A stretch of DNA of 64,000 bases from Sorghum bicolor (lineage: Eukaryota > Streptophyta > Magnoliopsida > Poales > Poaceae): positions 16,374,658-16,438,657 of the forward strand of contig NC_012871.2 of assembly GCF_000003195.3 (NCBI RefSeq). Direction: 5' to 3'. Each line of letters starts with the position of its first letter. Within the stretch, counting starts at the first letter, position 1. The position numbers and the translations under genes were made by a program. Positions 21,644-32,769 of this stretch are shown piece after piece. Below the pieces are notes generated by a model. That model was not told where the DNA came from, made no database searches, and was given only the letters and a program-made list of their open reading frames with translations.

Positions 21644-24600
21644 TTAGTCACTAATGTTGCACACTGACAAGAACTTTTGAACTGCATTGTGGTACTGAGT
21701 TCCCTGTGGATGCATAAGATAGGTGCTTACAAAATATGGAGAAATAATGTAATAGAGCCTCAAGCCCTCAACTATATACAGTAGAAGATTAAGTACCTCC
21801 CAATAGAGTTGATTGCAATCAGTACACTTCCAGAACTCCAGATTTCGGTTGAACAAGCACGAGGGAATAACCTGGAAACCTTTTGAGGCTTCAACAGCTT
21901 CCTCTAGGGTAAGTGGTTTCTGAATAAAACTACCATTGCATTTTGTGCACCTAGACATAAGTTGGTCCTCAGAGATCTTTAATTGGAAGGTATTAATGAC
22001 CTAAAACAAGCAAGTTAATAAATTGATCAGTTAGCCACTTAGCCCCCCCCCAAATCTCCTCAGTTCCTCTGGCTACTCAAATAGAAACATTAGAAAACAA
22101 GTATGGTGCCTTGATAGAGCTTCCTACGTAAAAATACAATTTCCCCTCAAAGACTCCTGATATGTGCTATCAGTTCACAGGTGATAACTTGTACCCTCAT
22201 GTGGTAACACCTCATTCCAGATGAGAATGACGTGCATCCAAATCAAACGCACTAGGAGAAACAAACACCAACTTAATGTGTTGCAATATTTGAATGGAAT
22301 GAATTCTCTGCACCATCGCACTTGGGTTCGAAAATGACATGGTTGTGTTACTAACATGTGGCCCCAGGGCACACTTACCATCTTCACGTCATATTTTGGA
22401 ATTCATGATCTTTTAAGATGGTACTCAACCTATTGTTCTATTCATATAATCCCAATTCTTCATCATTAATTTTGTAAGTTTCAAAAGTTTATGAAAATTC
22501 CTTGAATTAATTGAGGAAATATCATGTCATCTTTTTCTTCATCCAGTTATAAAGCATGGGTGACTTACAAAGAACTTAAACTAAAAACAATAATTAAAAG
22601 TAAACATCAATTTGCCATTTATATTGATTCTTGCTAGAAACTACTCAAACTCCTTGTCTAACTTTGGATTGGTCCATACAACTGCAGTTGAATGGTTCTC
22701 CCTCCTGGTTTGAGCTGATAGTGGAGCATTAACTGTCAGAAATATGATTTATTAGGTGCTACATAATCTTTTTTTTAACGATTAGGTGCTACATAATCAT
22801 AGGTTCACCAACAAGGAAGCTAAACTTTCCTTCAATTTGGTGACCAAACCTATGGTTTTAACAACATAACCAGCATGACCTTGAGCCATGAGAGATTTAT
22901 CATTAACTTGTGAAAGATGTTGTATAAATCATATTTAAGATCGAAAAGATCAAAATATGCACAAACCTCAGCTAGTTGATCATGTTTGAGCAGGCTTTTC
23001 ACTCTGTATACCTGGTTACCTGCTAAATATTGATATTTCAAGAGCTTGGCATCCCGTGTTAATAATATCCTTCCTTCCTTGTATGTTTGATTTAATAGAT
23101 CCCTACAGGGGAGTAAAATAGGCAGCATTAGTTGAAAAAGGTAAAATAGGCAGCAAGCAGCACAAGAAAAGGTAAATGAGAACTCCTACAATTGAAATTA
23201 CATTAAGAATGTTCTAAAATTATAGCAGAAAGTATAGTGGAAGACCTTGGTTCAGGTTTCCTTGAAGATGGAATTGCAGCATCTATTCCAACACATCTCA
23301 AGTGCTTAGCTAGGCCCTCAATCTGTTCACATTTATTGTAAGGTCAAGCTAACAGTTTGTGAACAGGGAACATAATTGACTCTATGGTGCTACATTCTTG
23401 TTAAACCTAAGTTCATCTTATCCACTGCAAAGTGGTGATAAAAAAAATTATGAATTGTACAGCTGTTGGGGGTAACAAAATCAGGAGAACCTACCATTAC
23501 ATCACACAAGAACTTCGGGTATCCATCCCCACCAATGGAAGGATCCCATGGAGGGGGGCCCTGCCATTCACTACTGCAATCCACTTTATCTTTGCATTTG
23601 GCATTGGCAGGAATCTTCAGTTTTTCTTTTCGTCTTGAGGTACGTTGTTTTGCATCAGATTCTGTCAAAATTATCTTCTCGCTGTACTTGGTTACTATGG
23701 ACATCAAACAACTACCCGAGCATATGTCATATCCAGAAGAAGAGCATTCTATCACCACTGGTGAGAAATGCCTGTCTAAAGTAAGTTCTGTTGTCGATGA
23801 ACATTGTCCTGTAACAGAATCGACAGTAAAAAAATAAGAAAGGAAGTCAGAAATAGAAAAGTGTCTTAGTACTAAGATGACTTTCAAATATAGCAAAAAA
23901 AATTCTTAGAGAATAGAAAATAAATTTTAATAAGAATTACCTTCCATTGTGATCTTTTTTTGGAACAGATCAAATATGCCTAGCAAGTAGTAGGCATCTG
24001 ATGCAGCATATTGTATTTGCCCCTCGCTCAAGGGACGGCATGACCAATCACTACATTGGAGTTCCTATCAAAAATAAAAGGGCAAGGATAATAATTAAGC
24101 AAATTAACGCCAATGCTTTCAAACATTGCTACTGTTGGAGCCTTGGCCAGCAGGAAGGTCAGGCTCAAATTTGCCTCACAAACTTAAGTGAAAATAGGCA
24201 ACTCCAAGACCAGCTATGATCAACTTGAAACTTATAGTGCATTTAACTAATGGGAATATAAATGAGCACATAAACACACTAACACTACTTTGGCTAGTCG
24301 CCGGAGTAGTGCATTTTTAGGTAGCAGTCATATCCGTATATTTTCCCTGGTGCAAATGTGCTTGTAAAAATTCCTGGGAGGATGGTCAGCTCTCTTGTGT
24401 GTTTGAGTTCTTGCAACAAATGAGCTGAGCCTGTGCACCAGAATAGCCCAACATATATTATCTTGGCCCAGTATCTATTTATGGAACCCAACCAACTGTA
24501 ATTCTCAAACATGCTGAACACTAGTGTCGTATTGCTCGATCCTTTTCATGATATGGCAATCTGGAATCACCTCGATGAACCAGGTCCATGTTGAAACCCT

Positions 24601-27600
24601 TTTTCCTATAATTTGGATGGCTCAAGGGACAAAGCACTTGATATTTTAGTTGATCAGGTATGTGTTGAACCTTACGGAGAACGGTAACCAATATCAAAAC
24701 CAGAAGAAAGGGTACCAACAAACTCAAGCAGACAAGAACTTTTCAAAAAGGATACACACTGATTTGAAAACAAGGAACAGTAGCCTTATTTAACAAAGCT
24801 GCAAAGTTTTGGACAGCATAACCTATGTTTGTGCTCTGGACTCTCTTGTGAAGTATTTAGAAAAGAATAACCTCAACAAGTACATACCACTTCAGACAAA
24901 TTAAATTTCCAGAAATGAAGGTAAGACCGTAAGACATTTTATCAACGCTAACCTTGGATAAAAAGACACTGAGCAGCTCTTCACAAATAGTTGCCAAACT
25001 CTTGGTCTCCTTTGGAAGCTTCTTCTGCCTGTCATGGCCCTTGAGGTAGTAATAAATGTTGGTGACATCCAAGAAAGGCTCCACCTTGCAGTGAGGAATA
25101 CCGGCATGGTTATTATCTTAATATAGAGCAAACAATGCTCATCCAAAAATCATGAAAATCAAATAAAAAGGGTAAATCCTAGAAACACTCTGTGAATATA
25201 TAAATAAAAACCCATGAAAGATCAGCACACTTATTTTCAGGTACCCACACCTAATCTATGCAGATTGATAATTCAGTGTACTAATTAGGACCAAATGAAT
25301 CAAATTGTGATGAGTAGATGATGTAGTATGCTGATGGCTCAGTAATTGGGGAGATACTCTGGTGTAGAGGATGAAATGCAAGTATGGAATAAGCCCTAGA
25401 CTTTTACCCTGCAATCAAGGATGAATTGCCTCAGTCCTGGACTTAATCAGCAAAAGGGAATGCAATGTGGATCATAAGATGCAATGCATTAGCACATGGT
25501 TGACCCACATAATTGGCAGACTATCGCTAACATTTGGTTGGAATTTGATTTTTGCTTGTTAGTCGCTGGATCCTTGCTCTAGGTGTGAGCAGGATCCTTA
25601 CTCTCATCGAGAGGATAGCACACTGAGTTGGGGCAATTTTCTGGGTTTATTTCTCACACAATGCTATGCCAACCTGAGGGGTTGGGGATACATATTTATA
25701 GGGCTGCTAACCAGCCAGCATATGCCAAGATGCTAGTCTAAGATGCTAGTCTAAGATGCTGTCCTACAGATGCTAACTGCTGTCCTAAAAGCAGTCAAGG
25801 ATGCTGTCCTACACAAGGACCATGTGCTGCCTACTGCAGCCCACAACCACCAGCCAACAGAGACTTATCCATCATTCTCCCCCTAAGTCTTGTGTGGCTC
25901 CTTGTGGGGTATCTGAGCCATCCCGATCCTGGCGCGAAGTTCCTGGAACTTGACTCGTCCAAGGGACTTGGTCAGAAAGTCGGCGAGCTGGTCTTGGGTG
26001 TTGACGTAGTTGGCCCGAACGCTCCCTTCCTCCAGGCAGCTCCTGATGAAGTGGTACCTCACCCGGATGTGCTTGCTGCGCTCATGGAAGACTGGATTCT
26101 TCGCCAAGGCCAAGGCGGACTTGCTGTCCACCCTGAGCTCTACTGCCTCTGCGTCTCTGCCAAGGAGATCACCAAGCAGCCGAGCCAGCCACAGAGCCTG
26201 AGTAGAAGCGGTAGTGGCTGCGATGTATTCTGCCTCGCAGCTGGACAGAGCCACCACCTGCTGCTTGACCGACTGCCAGCTGATCGGACACTTGCCGAGG
26301 AAGAAGAGCGTCCCGCTGGTGCTCTTGCTCGTGTCGATGTCGCCGGCGTGGTCGCTGTCACTGTACCCGATGAAATGTGCTGCACCGGGGCACCTCGGGT
26401 AGTGCAAACCGTAATCGGAGGTGCCCGCAACATAGCGGAGGATCCTCTTCACGGCCTGCTGGTGCTCCGTCGTCGGTCGCTGCATGAACCGGCTGACGTA
26501 GCCGACGGCGAACGCCAAGTCCGGTCGCGTGTGGACAAGGTAGCGAAGGCTGCCCACAATGCGCCGGTACTGCGTCGCGTCCACCTCTTCCTCCGTACTC
26601 TCCCGACTCAGCCTCAGCCTCTCCTCCATAGGAGTGTGGGCTGGGTTGCAGCCGGTGAGACCGCCCAGCTCCACAATGCGCTTGGCGTAGGCTGTCTGGC
26701 GGAGAGAGGTGCCGGAGCTGTCCTGGTGGACCTCGATCCCCAGGTAGAAAGAGAGAGGGCCCAAGTCGCTCATCTGGAAGGTCGCCCTCATCTTCTCCTT
26801 GAACGCCTCGATCTCCACCTCCTCGGTGCCGGTGATCACAAGATCATCGACGTAGACACCCACCAGCAGGGCCTTTCGTCCCCTGCCCCGCCGGTAGATG
26901 GCCGCCTCGTGCGGGCTTTGCTCGAAGCCCATCCCCTTCATTGTGGAATCCAGTTTGGCATTCCACGCCCTCGGTGCCTGCCGCAAGCCATAGAGGGCCT
27001 TGCGCAGACGAAGCACCTTGCCTTCCTTGCCGGGAATCACAAATCCCGGCGGCTGGTGCACGTAGACCTCCTCCTTCAAGTCGCCGTTAAGGAACGCCGA
27101 CTTGACATCCATGTGATGGACACGCCAGCCCTCCTGGGCAGCTAGCGCAAGGAGAAGTCGCACGGACTCCATCCGTGCTACGGGGGCGAAGGCGTCGTCG
27201 AAGTCGACCCCCTCCTGCTGCACGAAACCTCGTGCCACCAAGCGAGCCTTGTGCTTGACGATGGCACCGGCTTCATCCCTCTTCAGCTTGAACACCCACT
27301 TAAGGGTGATCGCGCGGTGACCACGAGGGAGATCAGCGAGCTCCCAAGTGCGGTTCTGCTCGACCGCGTCCATCTCCTGCTGCATCGCGGCACGCCATGC
27401 CGCGTCTCCCTCTGCCTCAGCGAAGGAGCGAGGCTCACCGTCCTCGTGTGCCAGGTGCAGCTCTGCCTCGAAGTCGTGTACCGCTAACCCAGGGACACGT
27501 TGGTTACCGAGGATGTTGTCCATGGTGCGGTAGCGTAGAGGCTCATCGTCGTGGTAGGCGTCGACGCGATCCTCGTCGCCGGACAGTGGAGTGGCGAACT

Positions 27601-30600
27601 CCACCGAACGCTGACGGACCAAAGCTGCTGGTGCCGACCTTGGAGTTGCCGGTGCCGGTGCAGGAGAGTGGGGAGCCGGTGCAGGAGTGCGTGGTGTAGC
27701 CGGTGGTGTTGGACTCGCTGGTGGTGAAGGCGGTGGTGGGCTCGCCGAAGCTGATGGCGAGCTGGGTGCCGAGGAGGGCGAGCTCGGTGAGGACGAGCTG
27801 CTAGCTCCCCCGGCTCCCTCCAAGTGGACGTAGTCGACGACGAAGTCCCTGAGGGTCGAAGCCGAGCCGTCGTCCACCGCCTTGTCCCAAGTCCAGCCTC
27901 GCCCTTCATCGAACACGACGTCCCGAGAGATGCGGACGCGCTGTGTCACAGGGTCGAGGATGCGGTAGGCCTTGGCGCCCTCCGCGTAGCCGATGAACAC
28001 TCCTGGAGTGCTCCGGTCGTCAAGCTTGCCGACGTGAGTGAGCTCCTTGGCGAACGCCAGACAACCGAAGATGCGGAGGTGACTCACCACCGGCTTGCGC
28101 CCGTGCCAAGCCTCGTACGGCGTCATGCCGTCAAGCGCCTTGGTGGGCGAGCGGTTGAGGAGATGGACAGCGGTCATCACCGCCTCTCCCCAGTAGATCG
28201 CCGGCATCCCTCTCTGCTTGAGGAGGGCGCGGGCGGTGGCGACCACCGTCTGGTTGCGGCGCTCGACGACGCCGTTCTGCTGCGGGGTGTACGGCGCGGT
28301 GAAGTGGCGCTGGATCCCCTCGTCGGCGCAGTGCGCCGCGAACTCAGCCGCCGTGAACTCGCCGCCGTTGTCCGTGCGCAGCACCCGAAGCTTGCGGCCG
28401 CACTCCTTCTCCGCAGCAGCTTGGTGGTGCTTGATGGCGTCCGCGGCTGCCCCCTTGGTGTCGAGGAGGACAGCCCACATGTAGCGAGACGCGTCGTCGA
28501 CGAGGAGGAGGAAGTAGCGTCGTCCTCCAGGTGTAGCTGGTGTCACGGGGCCGCAAAGGTCGCCGTGCACGAGCTCCAGCTTCTCCTTGGCGCGGAAGCT
28601 TGCTTGGCGGGGAAAGGGCAGCCGTCGCTGTTTGGTGAGGACGCAGGTGTCGCAGAACTGCTCCACGTGGTCGACGCACGGCATGCCCTGCACCATCTCC
28701 TTGTTGCCGAGCTGCTTCAGGGCCTCGAAGTTGAGGTGCCCAAAGCGCTCGTGCCACCGCCAGGCTTCATCGTCCCGCCGAGCTGCAAGGCAAAAAGGTT
28801 GCGCCACCTGTACGTGAAGGACGTAGAGGCGGTTGCTCCCCCTGTTCACCTTGGCGAGAAGTCGGTGACGAGGATCCCAAATGCGAAGCACGCCGTCCTT
28901 GATCTCCACGCGCGAGCCATTCTCATCCAGCTGTCCCAAGCTGATGATGGAGTTCCTCAGCGCGGGGATGTAGTAGACGCCGGTGAGCAGCCGATGCTCA
29001 CCATTCTTGGCGACGAAGATTACGGAGCCGGCGCCCTTGATCTCTACGGCGGAGGCGTCCCCGAACTTGACGGAGCCTCGAACGTTGGAGTCGAGCTCGG
29101 AGAAGAACTCCCGCCGGCCTGTCATGTGGTGGGTGGCGCCGGTGTCGAGGCACCACCCATCGATCTTGTCGCTGCCGCCGGACCCGCTGCTGAGGAGGGC
29201 GTGTGCCTTGGCCTCGTCGAGGTGGAGAAGAGCCGCTGCAGCCGGTGCTGCTGGAGATGGCTCGGCGCTAGCATGCGCCATGAACAGAGCTGGCTGCTGC
29301 TCCTCCTCCGCCTGCGCGACGTGGGCCTGGGCGCGTCGTGGCTGCCTGCAGTCCTTAGCCCAATGGCCAGCAAGACCACAGTTCCTGCAGCAGTCATCTT
29401 GTGCCGGCTTGGGTTTTTCGGCGGCGGCGCCTTGGACACCTCCGCGGGCGCCTCCGTTGGCACGCCCTTGCGCCCCGGCCTGGGCGCCTTTGCGTGACTT
29501 GCCGCGCTTGCCACGCTTGCGGCTGGCTGCTGCAGAAGAAGGCTCCCCCTTCTTCTTGTCACCTTGCCCGGCAGCCCACTGCTCCCGGGTGAGAAGGAGC
29601 TTGGGCCCCGAGGAGGGTTGTGGCTCGTCAATGTCGACGACCTTGAGGCGACCTATCGCCTCCTCGATCGACATCGTGGAGAGGTCTAGCAGGGACTCGA
29701 TTGAGCGAGCCATCTGCTTGTACTTCTCGGGGACGCAGCGGAAGAGCTTCTCGACAGCTCTCTCCTCGCTGTAGGTGTTGTCACCAAACTGCACCACTTT
29801 CCGCAGCAAAGTGTTGAGACGGAGAGCAAAATCATCAACGTCCTCACCTGGCTTGAAGGCCAAGTCCTCCCACTCCTTGCGGAGTTGCTGCAGTGTGGAC
29901 TTGCGGGCGCGATCACTGCCGATGCGTGCTGCAGCAATGGCGTCCCAAGCATCCTTGGCAGTCCGCTTGCTGGTAAGCGAGAACTGCATCTCGGTCGGGA
30001 CTGCAGCGATGAGGGCATTCAGTGCCCGTCGATCCTGGTCGTAGTCGACGTCGCCGTACCGGACTGCCTCCCACATGTGCAGCACCTGAAGTCTCACCTT
30101 CATCACCGCAGCCCACTCAACATAGTTGGTCTTGGTGAGGGTAGGCCACCCACCACCAGGGCCAACGTCCCTGGCAACAGCCTGGTACCCGTGGTAGCCA
30201 CGGTACCGGTCCGGGGAGAGAGAGCCACGCGGCCTGCGAAGGCCGTGCTCTTCCTCGACCCGTCCACCGCCGTTGCCATGTGCGCCTCCTCCAGGAGCGT
30301 CGCCGGCTCCACCACGGTACCGGTCCGGGGAGAGAGAGCCACGCGGCCTGCGAAGGCCATGCTCTTCCTCGACCCGTCCACCGCCGTTGCCGTGCGCGCC
30401 TCCTCCAGGAACGCCGCCGGCGCCTCCACGCCTGTCTGGACTGCGGCCACGCTCGTGGGCGTGCACAGCTGCCCACTGCGCCGCTCGCCGGCGTGCTGCA
30501 TCTCTCTCCAGCAGCTCCAGGTCTGGGTCAGCACTGTCATCAGCAGCGATGGAGCTGCTGTGACTGCTGCGCAGGTCCTCAACCTCCGCTGCCGCTGCAC

Positions 30601-32187
30601 GCGCTGCATCTGCAGCTGCTGCTGCCTCCACCTCCGCTCTGGCTGCTGCCAGCTCCGCTTGGGCCAGCCTCGATGCCCTCGCTGCTGCTGCTGCGGTCGC
30701 TGCCGCTGCTCGCCTGCGCTCCTCTGCTGCAGCGAGGTCGGCCTCCTGCCGACGCCGCGCGCTCGAGGTGCCCGAGTGCTGAGACTGCCCTTCTGCGGCC
30801 ATTGCGCGCTGCTGCGCGGAGAGCAGAGGCAGCCGGAACAGCTGCTGCTGCCGGCCGGGGCTGCTGCGAGGCAGGGAGCTCGACTGGAGAAGGGATTGAG
30901 CAGGAAATGCTTAGGCTACAGGATACTACAGCTCTGATACCACTTGTTAGTCGCTGGATCCTTGCTCTAGGTGTGAGCAGGATCCTTACTCTCATCGAGA
31001 GGATAGCACACTGAGTTGGGGCAATTTTCTGGGTTTATTTCTCACACAATGCTATGCCAACCTGAGGGGTTGGGGATACATATTTATAGGGCTGCTAACC
31101 AGCCAGCATATGCCAAGATGCTAGTCTAAGATGCTAGTCTAAGATGCTGTCCTACAGATGCTAACTGCTGTCCTAAAAGCAGTCAAGGATGCTGTCCTAC
31201 ACAAGGACCATGTGCTGCCTACTGCAGCCCACAACCACCAGCCAACAGAGACTTATCCATCATTGCTTGCTTTTGTTGGAGGCTTGGAGCAGCACAAAAA
31301 GACCCTTAATTTTTTTTTTACAATATACAGTGGATGTACAAGTATGATTACTATCAAGCCCATGTTTTCTCTAAAACGTCTTTTGAGCAAGGATTGAAAC
31401 TAGTTGTTTTGAAAATAATGTCATCTAAGAAACTGCAAGCTATAACAATCACTGGCTATGCAAATATGCAACTGTGCAGGTTAAGCTGCTAGTTGTAAGC
31501 ATTTCCAGAGCTAATTCCTTTCTCACAGAGGGGTTGATCCTGTATAATTTGGTACTAAATTTCAAGCAAGCAGTTCAAAGTTTAAGCATATCCCATCACA
31601 TGAACACCAATTACGCGGGGATCACTAACCTAATCCCAATTTGAAAATTTACATCAATGTTGCCTCCAGGAAATGAATGTAAGGCTTGTCACGACATTTG
31701 GTCAACACGCCCTTACCCTATCGAATCCGGAGTCGCACCCGAGGGCAGCGGAGAATGTGGCGGAGAGGTACACCAGGTCCTGCTTAAACCTGAACCCCAG
31801 CTTCAGCGCATCAGGCCGCTCGAACAGCTCTCGCAGGGGCGCCCACAGGTCGGCGAGCGGAACGGAGAGGAGGTCGACGACAAACACCTCGCTGCGCTCG
31901 CCCTCACTTCCATCGCCGAAGCGGCAGGCCACCTGGAGCAGCGTCACCGTCGGGAACTTCGGCGGCGCTGGAGATGCCTCTAACGCCAGCGACGTGCTGC
32001 CGTCGCCCAGGGCCGCAGGGGCGGCAGCGGCAGGGCTACCGCGGCGGCGCGGCTTCCACTCTGCGTCAAGGGCGACGACGCGGGATGCGGCGAGGGAGCG
32101 GAGTAGGAGGGAAAGCTCCGGCGAGGACCCGCCGCCGGTGACGAGGTGCACGGCGAATGGGGGCGGCGGCGCTGGCGCGGGGTCCAT
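21644..32187 (-). CDS. 3'-5' exonuclease / Mut7-C domain protein (EXD3-like), 8 exons
   Basis: Exons on the minus strand: 32187-31717, 25084-24953, 24064-23941, 23808-23495, 23322-23246, 23102-22967, 22000-21797, 21703-21644. All junctions are GT-AG and in phase, giving 505 residues. The N-terminal DEDD exonuclease carries D41 and E43 (VVALDAEW), D137 (FRFKQDLVYL) and Y220/D224 (QYAASDAYYLL). These would trim RNA or DNA from the 3' end. A linker is followed by a Mut7-C domain: IEGLAKHLRCVGIDA, GRILLTRDAKLLKY, then a two-CxxC module (CTKC...CTDC) and a GTQYHNAVQKF end. The layout matches plant homologues of animal EXD3 and nematode MUT-7, where MUT-7 acts in small-RNA silencing; the plant role is not known. 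Intron 1 is 6.6 kb because a copia element sits in it. Intron 7 (93 bases) is in frame and stop-free, so retention would still give a protein. Confidence 0.92.
25557..25874 (-). repeat. 3' LTR of the copia element
   Basis: 318 bp, TG...CA ends, matching the right LTR base for base as far as I can read. It is followed inward by the polypurine tract (minus strand GACTTAGGGGGAGAA, 25875-25889). Confidence 0.95.
25883..30802 (-). CDS. Copia Gag-Pol polyprotein, intact
   Basis: 1,639 residues from the ATG at 30802 to a stop at 25883. It holds, in order: a charged Ala/Arg/Glu-rich N-terminus with a 38-residue tandem duplication (about 127-202); a UBN2-type Gag core; a zinc knuckle CX2CX4HX4C (CRNCGLAGHWAKDC, about 470-485); an aspartic protease (LDTGATHHM, about 552); an integrase with HHCC (HERFGHLN...CDTCVLTKQ, about 684-725) and D-D-E core (VHGDLCGP, RTDNGGEF, GVVERRNQ; about 749, 811, 847); a proline/serine-rich linker; reverse transcriptase (LKWVFKLKRD, DVKSAFLNGDL, YVDDLVITG at about 1316); and RNase H (GYSDSDHAGD, SSCEAEYIA, ADFLTKSLGR). 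All catalytic motifs look intact. Long open frames on the opposite strand are GC-driven shadows. Confidence 0.97.
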   Translation of the reverse strand: MAAEGQSQHSGTSSARRRQEADLAAAEERRRAAAATAAAAARASRLAQAELAAARAEVEAAAAADAARAAAAEVEDLRSSHSSSIAADDSADPDLELLERDAARRRAAQWAAVHAHERGRSPDRRGGAGGVPGGGAHGNGGGRVEEEHGLRRPRGSLSPDRYRGGAGDAPGGGAHGNGGGRVEEEHGLRRPRGSLSPDRYRGYHGYQAVARDVGPGGGWPTLTKTNYVEWAAVMKVRLQVLHMWEAVRYGDVDYDQDRRALNALIAAVPTEMQFSLTSKRTAKDAWDAIAAARIGSDRARKSTLQQLRKEWEDLAFKPGEDVDDFALRLNTLLRKVVQFGDNTYSEERAVEKLFRCVPEKYKQMARSIESLLDLSTMSIEEAIGRLKVVDIDEPQPSSGPKLLLTREQWAAGQGDKKKGEPSSAAASRKRGKRGKSRKGAQAGAQGRANGGARGGVQGAAAEKPKPAQDDCCRNCGLAGHWAKDCRQPRRAQAHVAQAEEEQQPALFMAHASAEPSPAAPAAAALLHLDEAKAHALLSSGSGGSDKIDGWCLDTGATHHMTGRREFFSELDSNVRGSVKFGDASAVEIKGAGSVIFVAKNGEHRLLTGVYYIPALRNSIISLGQLDENGSRVEIKDGVLRIWDPRHRLLAKVNRGSNRLYVLHVQVAQPFCLAARRDDEAWRWHERFGHLNFEALKQLGNKEMVQGMPCVDHVEQFCDTCVLTKQRRLPFPRQASFRAKEKLELVHGDLCGPVTPATPGGRRYFLLLVDDASRYMWAVLLDTKGAAADAIKHHQAAAEKECGRKLRVLRTDNGGEFTAAEFAAHCADEGIQRHFTAPYTPQQNGVVERRNQTVVATARALLKQRGMPAIYWGEAVMTAVHLLNRSPTKALDGMTPYEAWHGRKPVVSHLRIFGCLAFAKELTHVGKLDDRSTPGVFIGYAEGAKAYRILDPVTQRVRISRDVVFDEGRGWTWDKAVDDGSASTLRDFVVDYVHLEGAGGASSSSSPSSPSSAPSSPSASASPPPPSPPASPTPPATPRTPAPAPHSPAPAPATPRSAPAALVRQRSVEFATPLSGDEDRVDAYHDDEPLRYRTMDNILGNQRVPGLAVHDFEAELHLAHEDGEPRSFAEAEGDAAWRAAMQQEMDAVEQNRTWELADLPRGHRAITLKWVFKLKRDEAGAIVKHKARLVARGFVQQEGVDFDDAFAPVARMESVRLLLALAAQEGWRVHHMDVKSAFLNGDLKEEVYVHQPPGFVIPGKEGKVLRLRKALYGLRQAPRAWNAKLDSTMKGMGFEQSPHEAAIYRRGRGRKALLVGVYVDDLVITGTEEVEIEAFKEKMRATFQMSDLGPLSFYLGIEVHQDSSGTSLRQTAYAKRIVELGGLTGCNPAHTPMEERLRLSRESTEEEVDATQYRRIVGSLRYLVHTRPDLAFAVGYVSRFMQRPTTEHQQAVKRILRYVAGTSDYGLHYPRCPGAAHFIGYSDSDHAGDIDTSKSTSGTLFFLGKCPISWQSVKQQVVALSSCEAEYIAATTASTQALWLARLLGDLLGRDAEAVELRVDSKSALALAKNPVFHERSKHIRVRYHFIRSCLEEGSVRANYVNTQDQLADFLTKSLGRVKFQELRARIGMAQIPHKEPHKT
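30201..30425 (-). repeat. In-frame 114-bp duplication in the copia gag
   Basis: Two copies start at 30201 and 30315 (CGGTACCGGTCCGGGGAGAG) and differ by only a few bases. They add 38 residues (GGGAHGNGGGRVEEEHGLRR core) to the Gag N-terminus without breaking the frame. Confidence 0.9.
30926..30943 (-). other. Primer binding site, initiator tRNA-Met
   Basis: The minus strand reads TGGTATCAGAGC just inside the 5' LTR, the standard plant copia primer site complementary to the 3' end of initiator methionine tRNA. Confidence 0.9.
30945..31262 (-). repeat. 5' LTR of the copia element with TATA box
   Basis: 318 bp. The minus strand carries CTATAAATA at 31089-31081, the likely LTR promoter, about 145 bases inside the 5' LTR. 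A direct GATGCTAGTCTAA repeat occurs inside the LTR near 31115-31145. Confidence 0.95.
31268..31716 (-). other. Remainder of intron 1, exonuclease gene
   Basis: AT-rich intron sequence between the copia insertion and the donor at 31716. The part left of the insertion (25085-25551) is similar. No other features were seen. Confidence 0.6.
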
Positions 32188-32592
32188 CGGTGCGCGAGGC
32201 GAAGGGAAGCGGAAGCGGAGCACGACTCGTGCGATGGGGGCCGCGCCCGCGCCTGCGCGTATACGTGGAAGCGGCGGTGTACGGTGTACTTCGTAGTGAA
32301 CGGCGTATGCGAATACCAATACGGGGGCAGTAGACCGTATCTACATATTACGCTGCACAAGAAATTCTAGCAGCATAGTTGGGTTCCTAAGGTGAGATTG
32401 TGACAAAGATCATGCCTTATATATTATAAGGTAATGCAATACAAAAACATCTTCAGTTATTAAAAGAGCATATATAATATATAAGAAACCGCTATGTAAT
32501 TGCTCCAATCAATCACTGCTGAATACGATTTGTAGATAGTGTGAAATTGTAAGAAATATAGAGGAGTTCTCGAGGCAAGGAACTGTAATATA

Positions 32593-32755
32593 CTCCCATC
32601 CCAAATTGTAAGTTATTCCAAAAATTTTGGAGAGTCAAAACATTTTCACGTTTGACCAAAATTATAGAAAAAAAATACTAAGATTTGTAACGTAAAGTGA
32701 ATATACTATGAAAATATAATTAAAGAAGAATCTAATGATATTTAGATGGAGGGAG
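32593..32755. mobile_element. Short Stowaway MITE upstream of the exonuclease gene
   Basis: Left end CTCCCATCCCAAATTGTAAG and right end TTAGATGGAGGGAG with TA on both sides (32591-32592, 32756-32757). It is about 400 bp upstream of the exonuclease start codon. Confidence 0.75.
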
Positions 32756-32769
32756 TATATAACATACTA

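Larger units (their letters stand above)
25557..31262 (-). mobile_element. Complete Ty1/copia retrotransposon in intron 1 of the exonuclease gene
   Basis: Two 318-bp LTRs (25557-25874 and 30945-31262) begin TGTTAGTCGC and end ATCCATCA; I found no difference between them by eye. The 5-bp target duplication is TTGCT at 25552-25556 and 31263-31267. The primer site TGGTATCAGAGC (initiator tRNA-Met) adjoins the right LTR, and a purine tract adjoins the left LTR. One uninterrupted 1,639-codon frame fills the interior. The element runs in the same direction as the host gene. Identical LTRs and an intact frame indicate a very young and possibly still active copy. Confidence 0.97.

Noticed and set aside
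21704..21796. Treating exons 7 and 8 of the exonuclease gene as one exon
   Set aside because: The 93 bases are stop-free and in frame, but canonical GT-AG borders give the continuous LYWE-GTQYHNAVQKF block expected in the family; retention is kept only as a possibility.
27824..29497. 557-codon open frame on the plus strand, and others of 417 and 350 codons, opposite the copia polyprotein
   Set aside because: They lie wholly antisense to a polyprotein with intact domain motifs, show no recognisable domain, and are expected from its high GC codon use.
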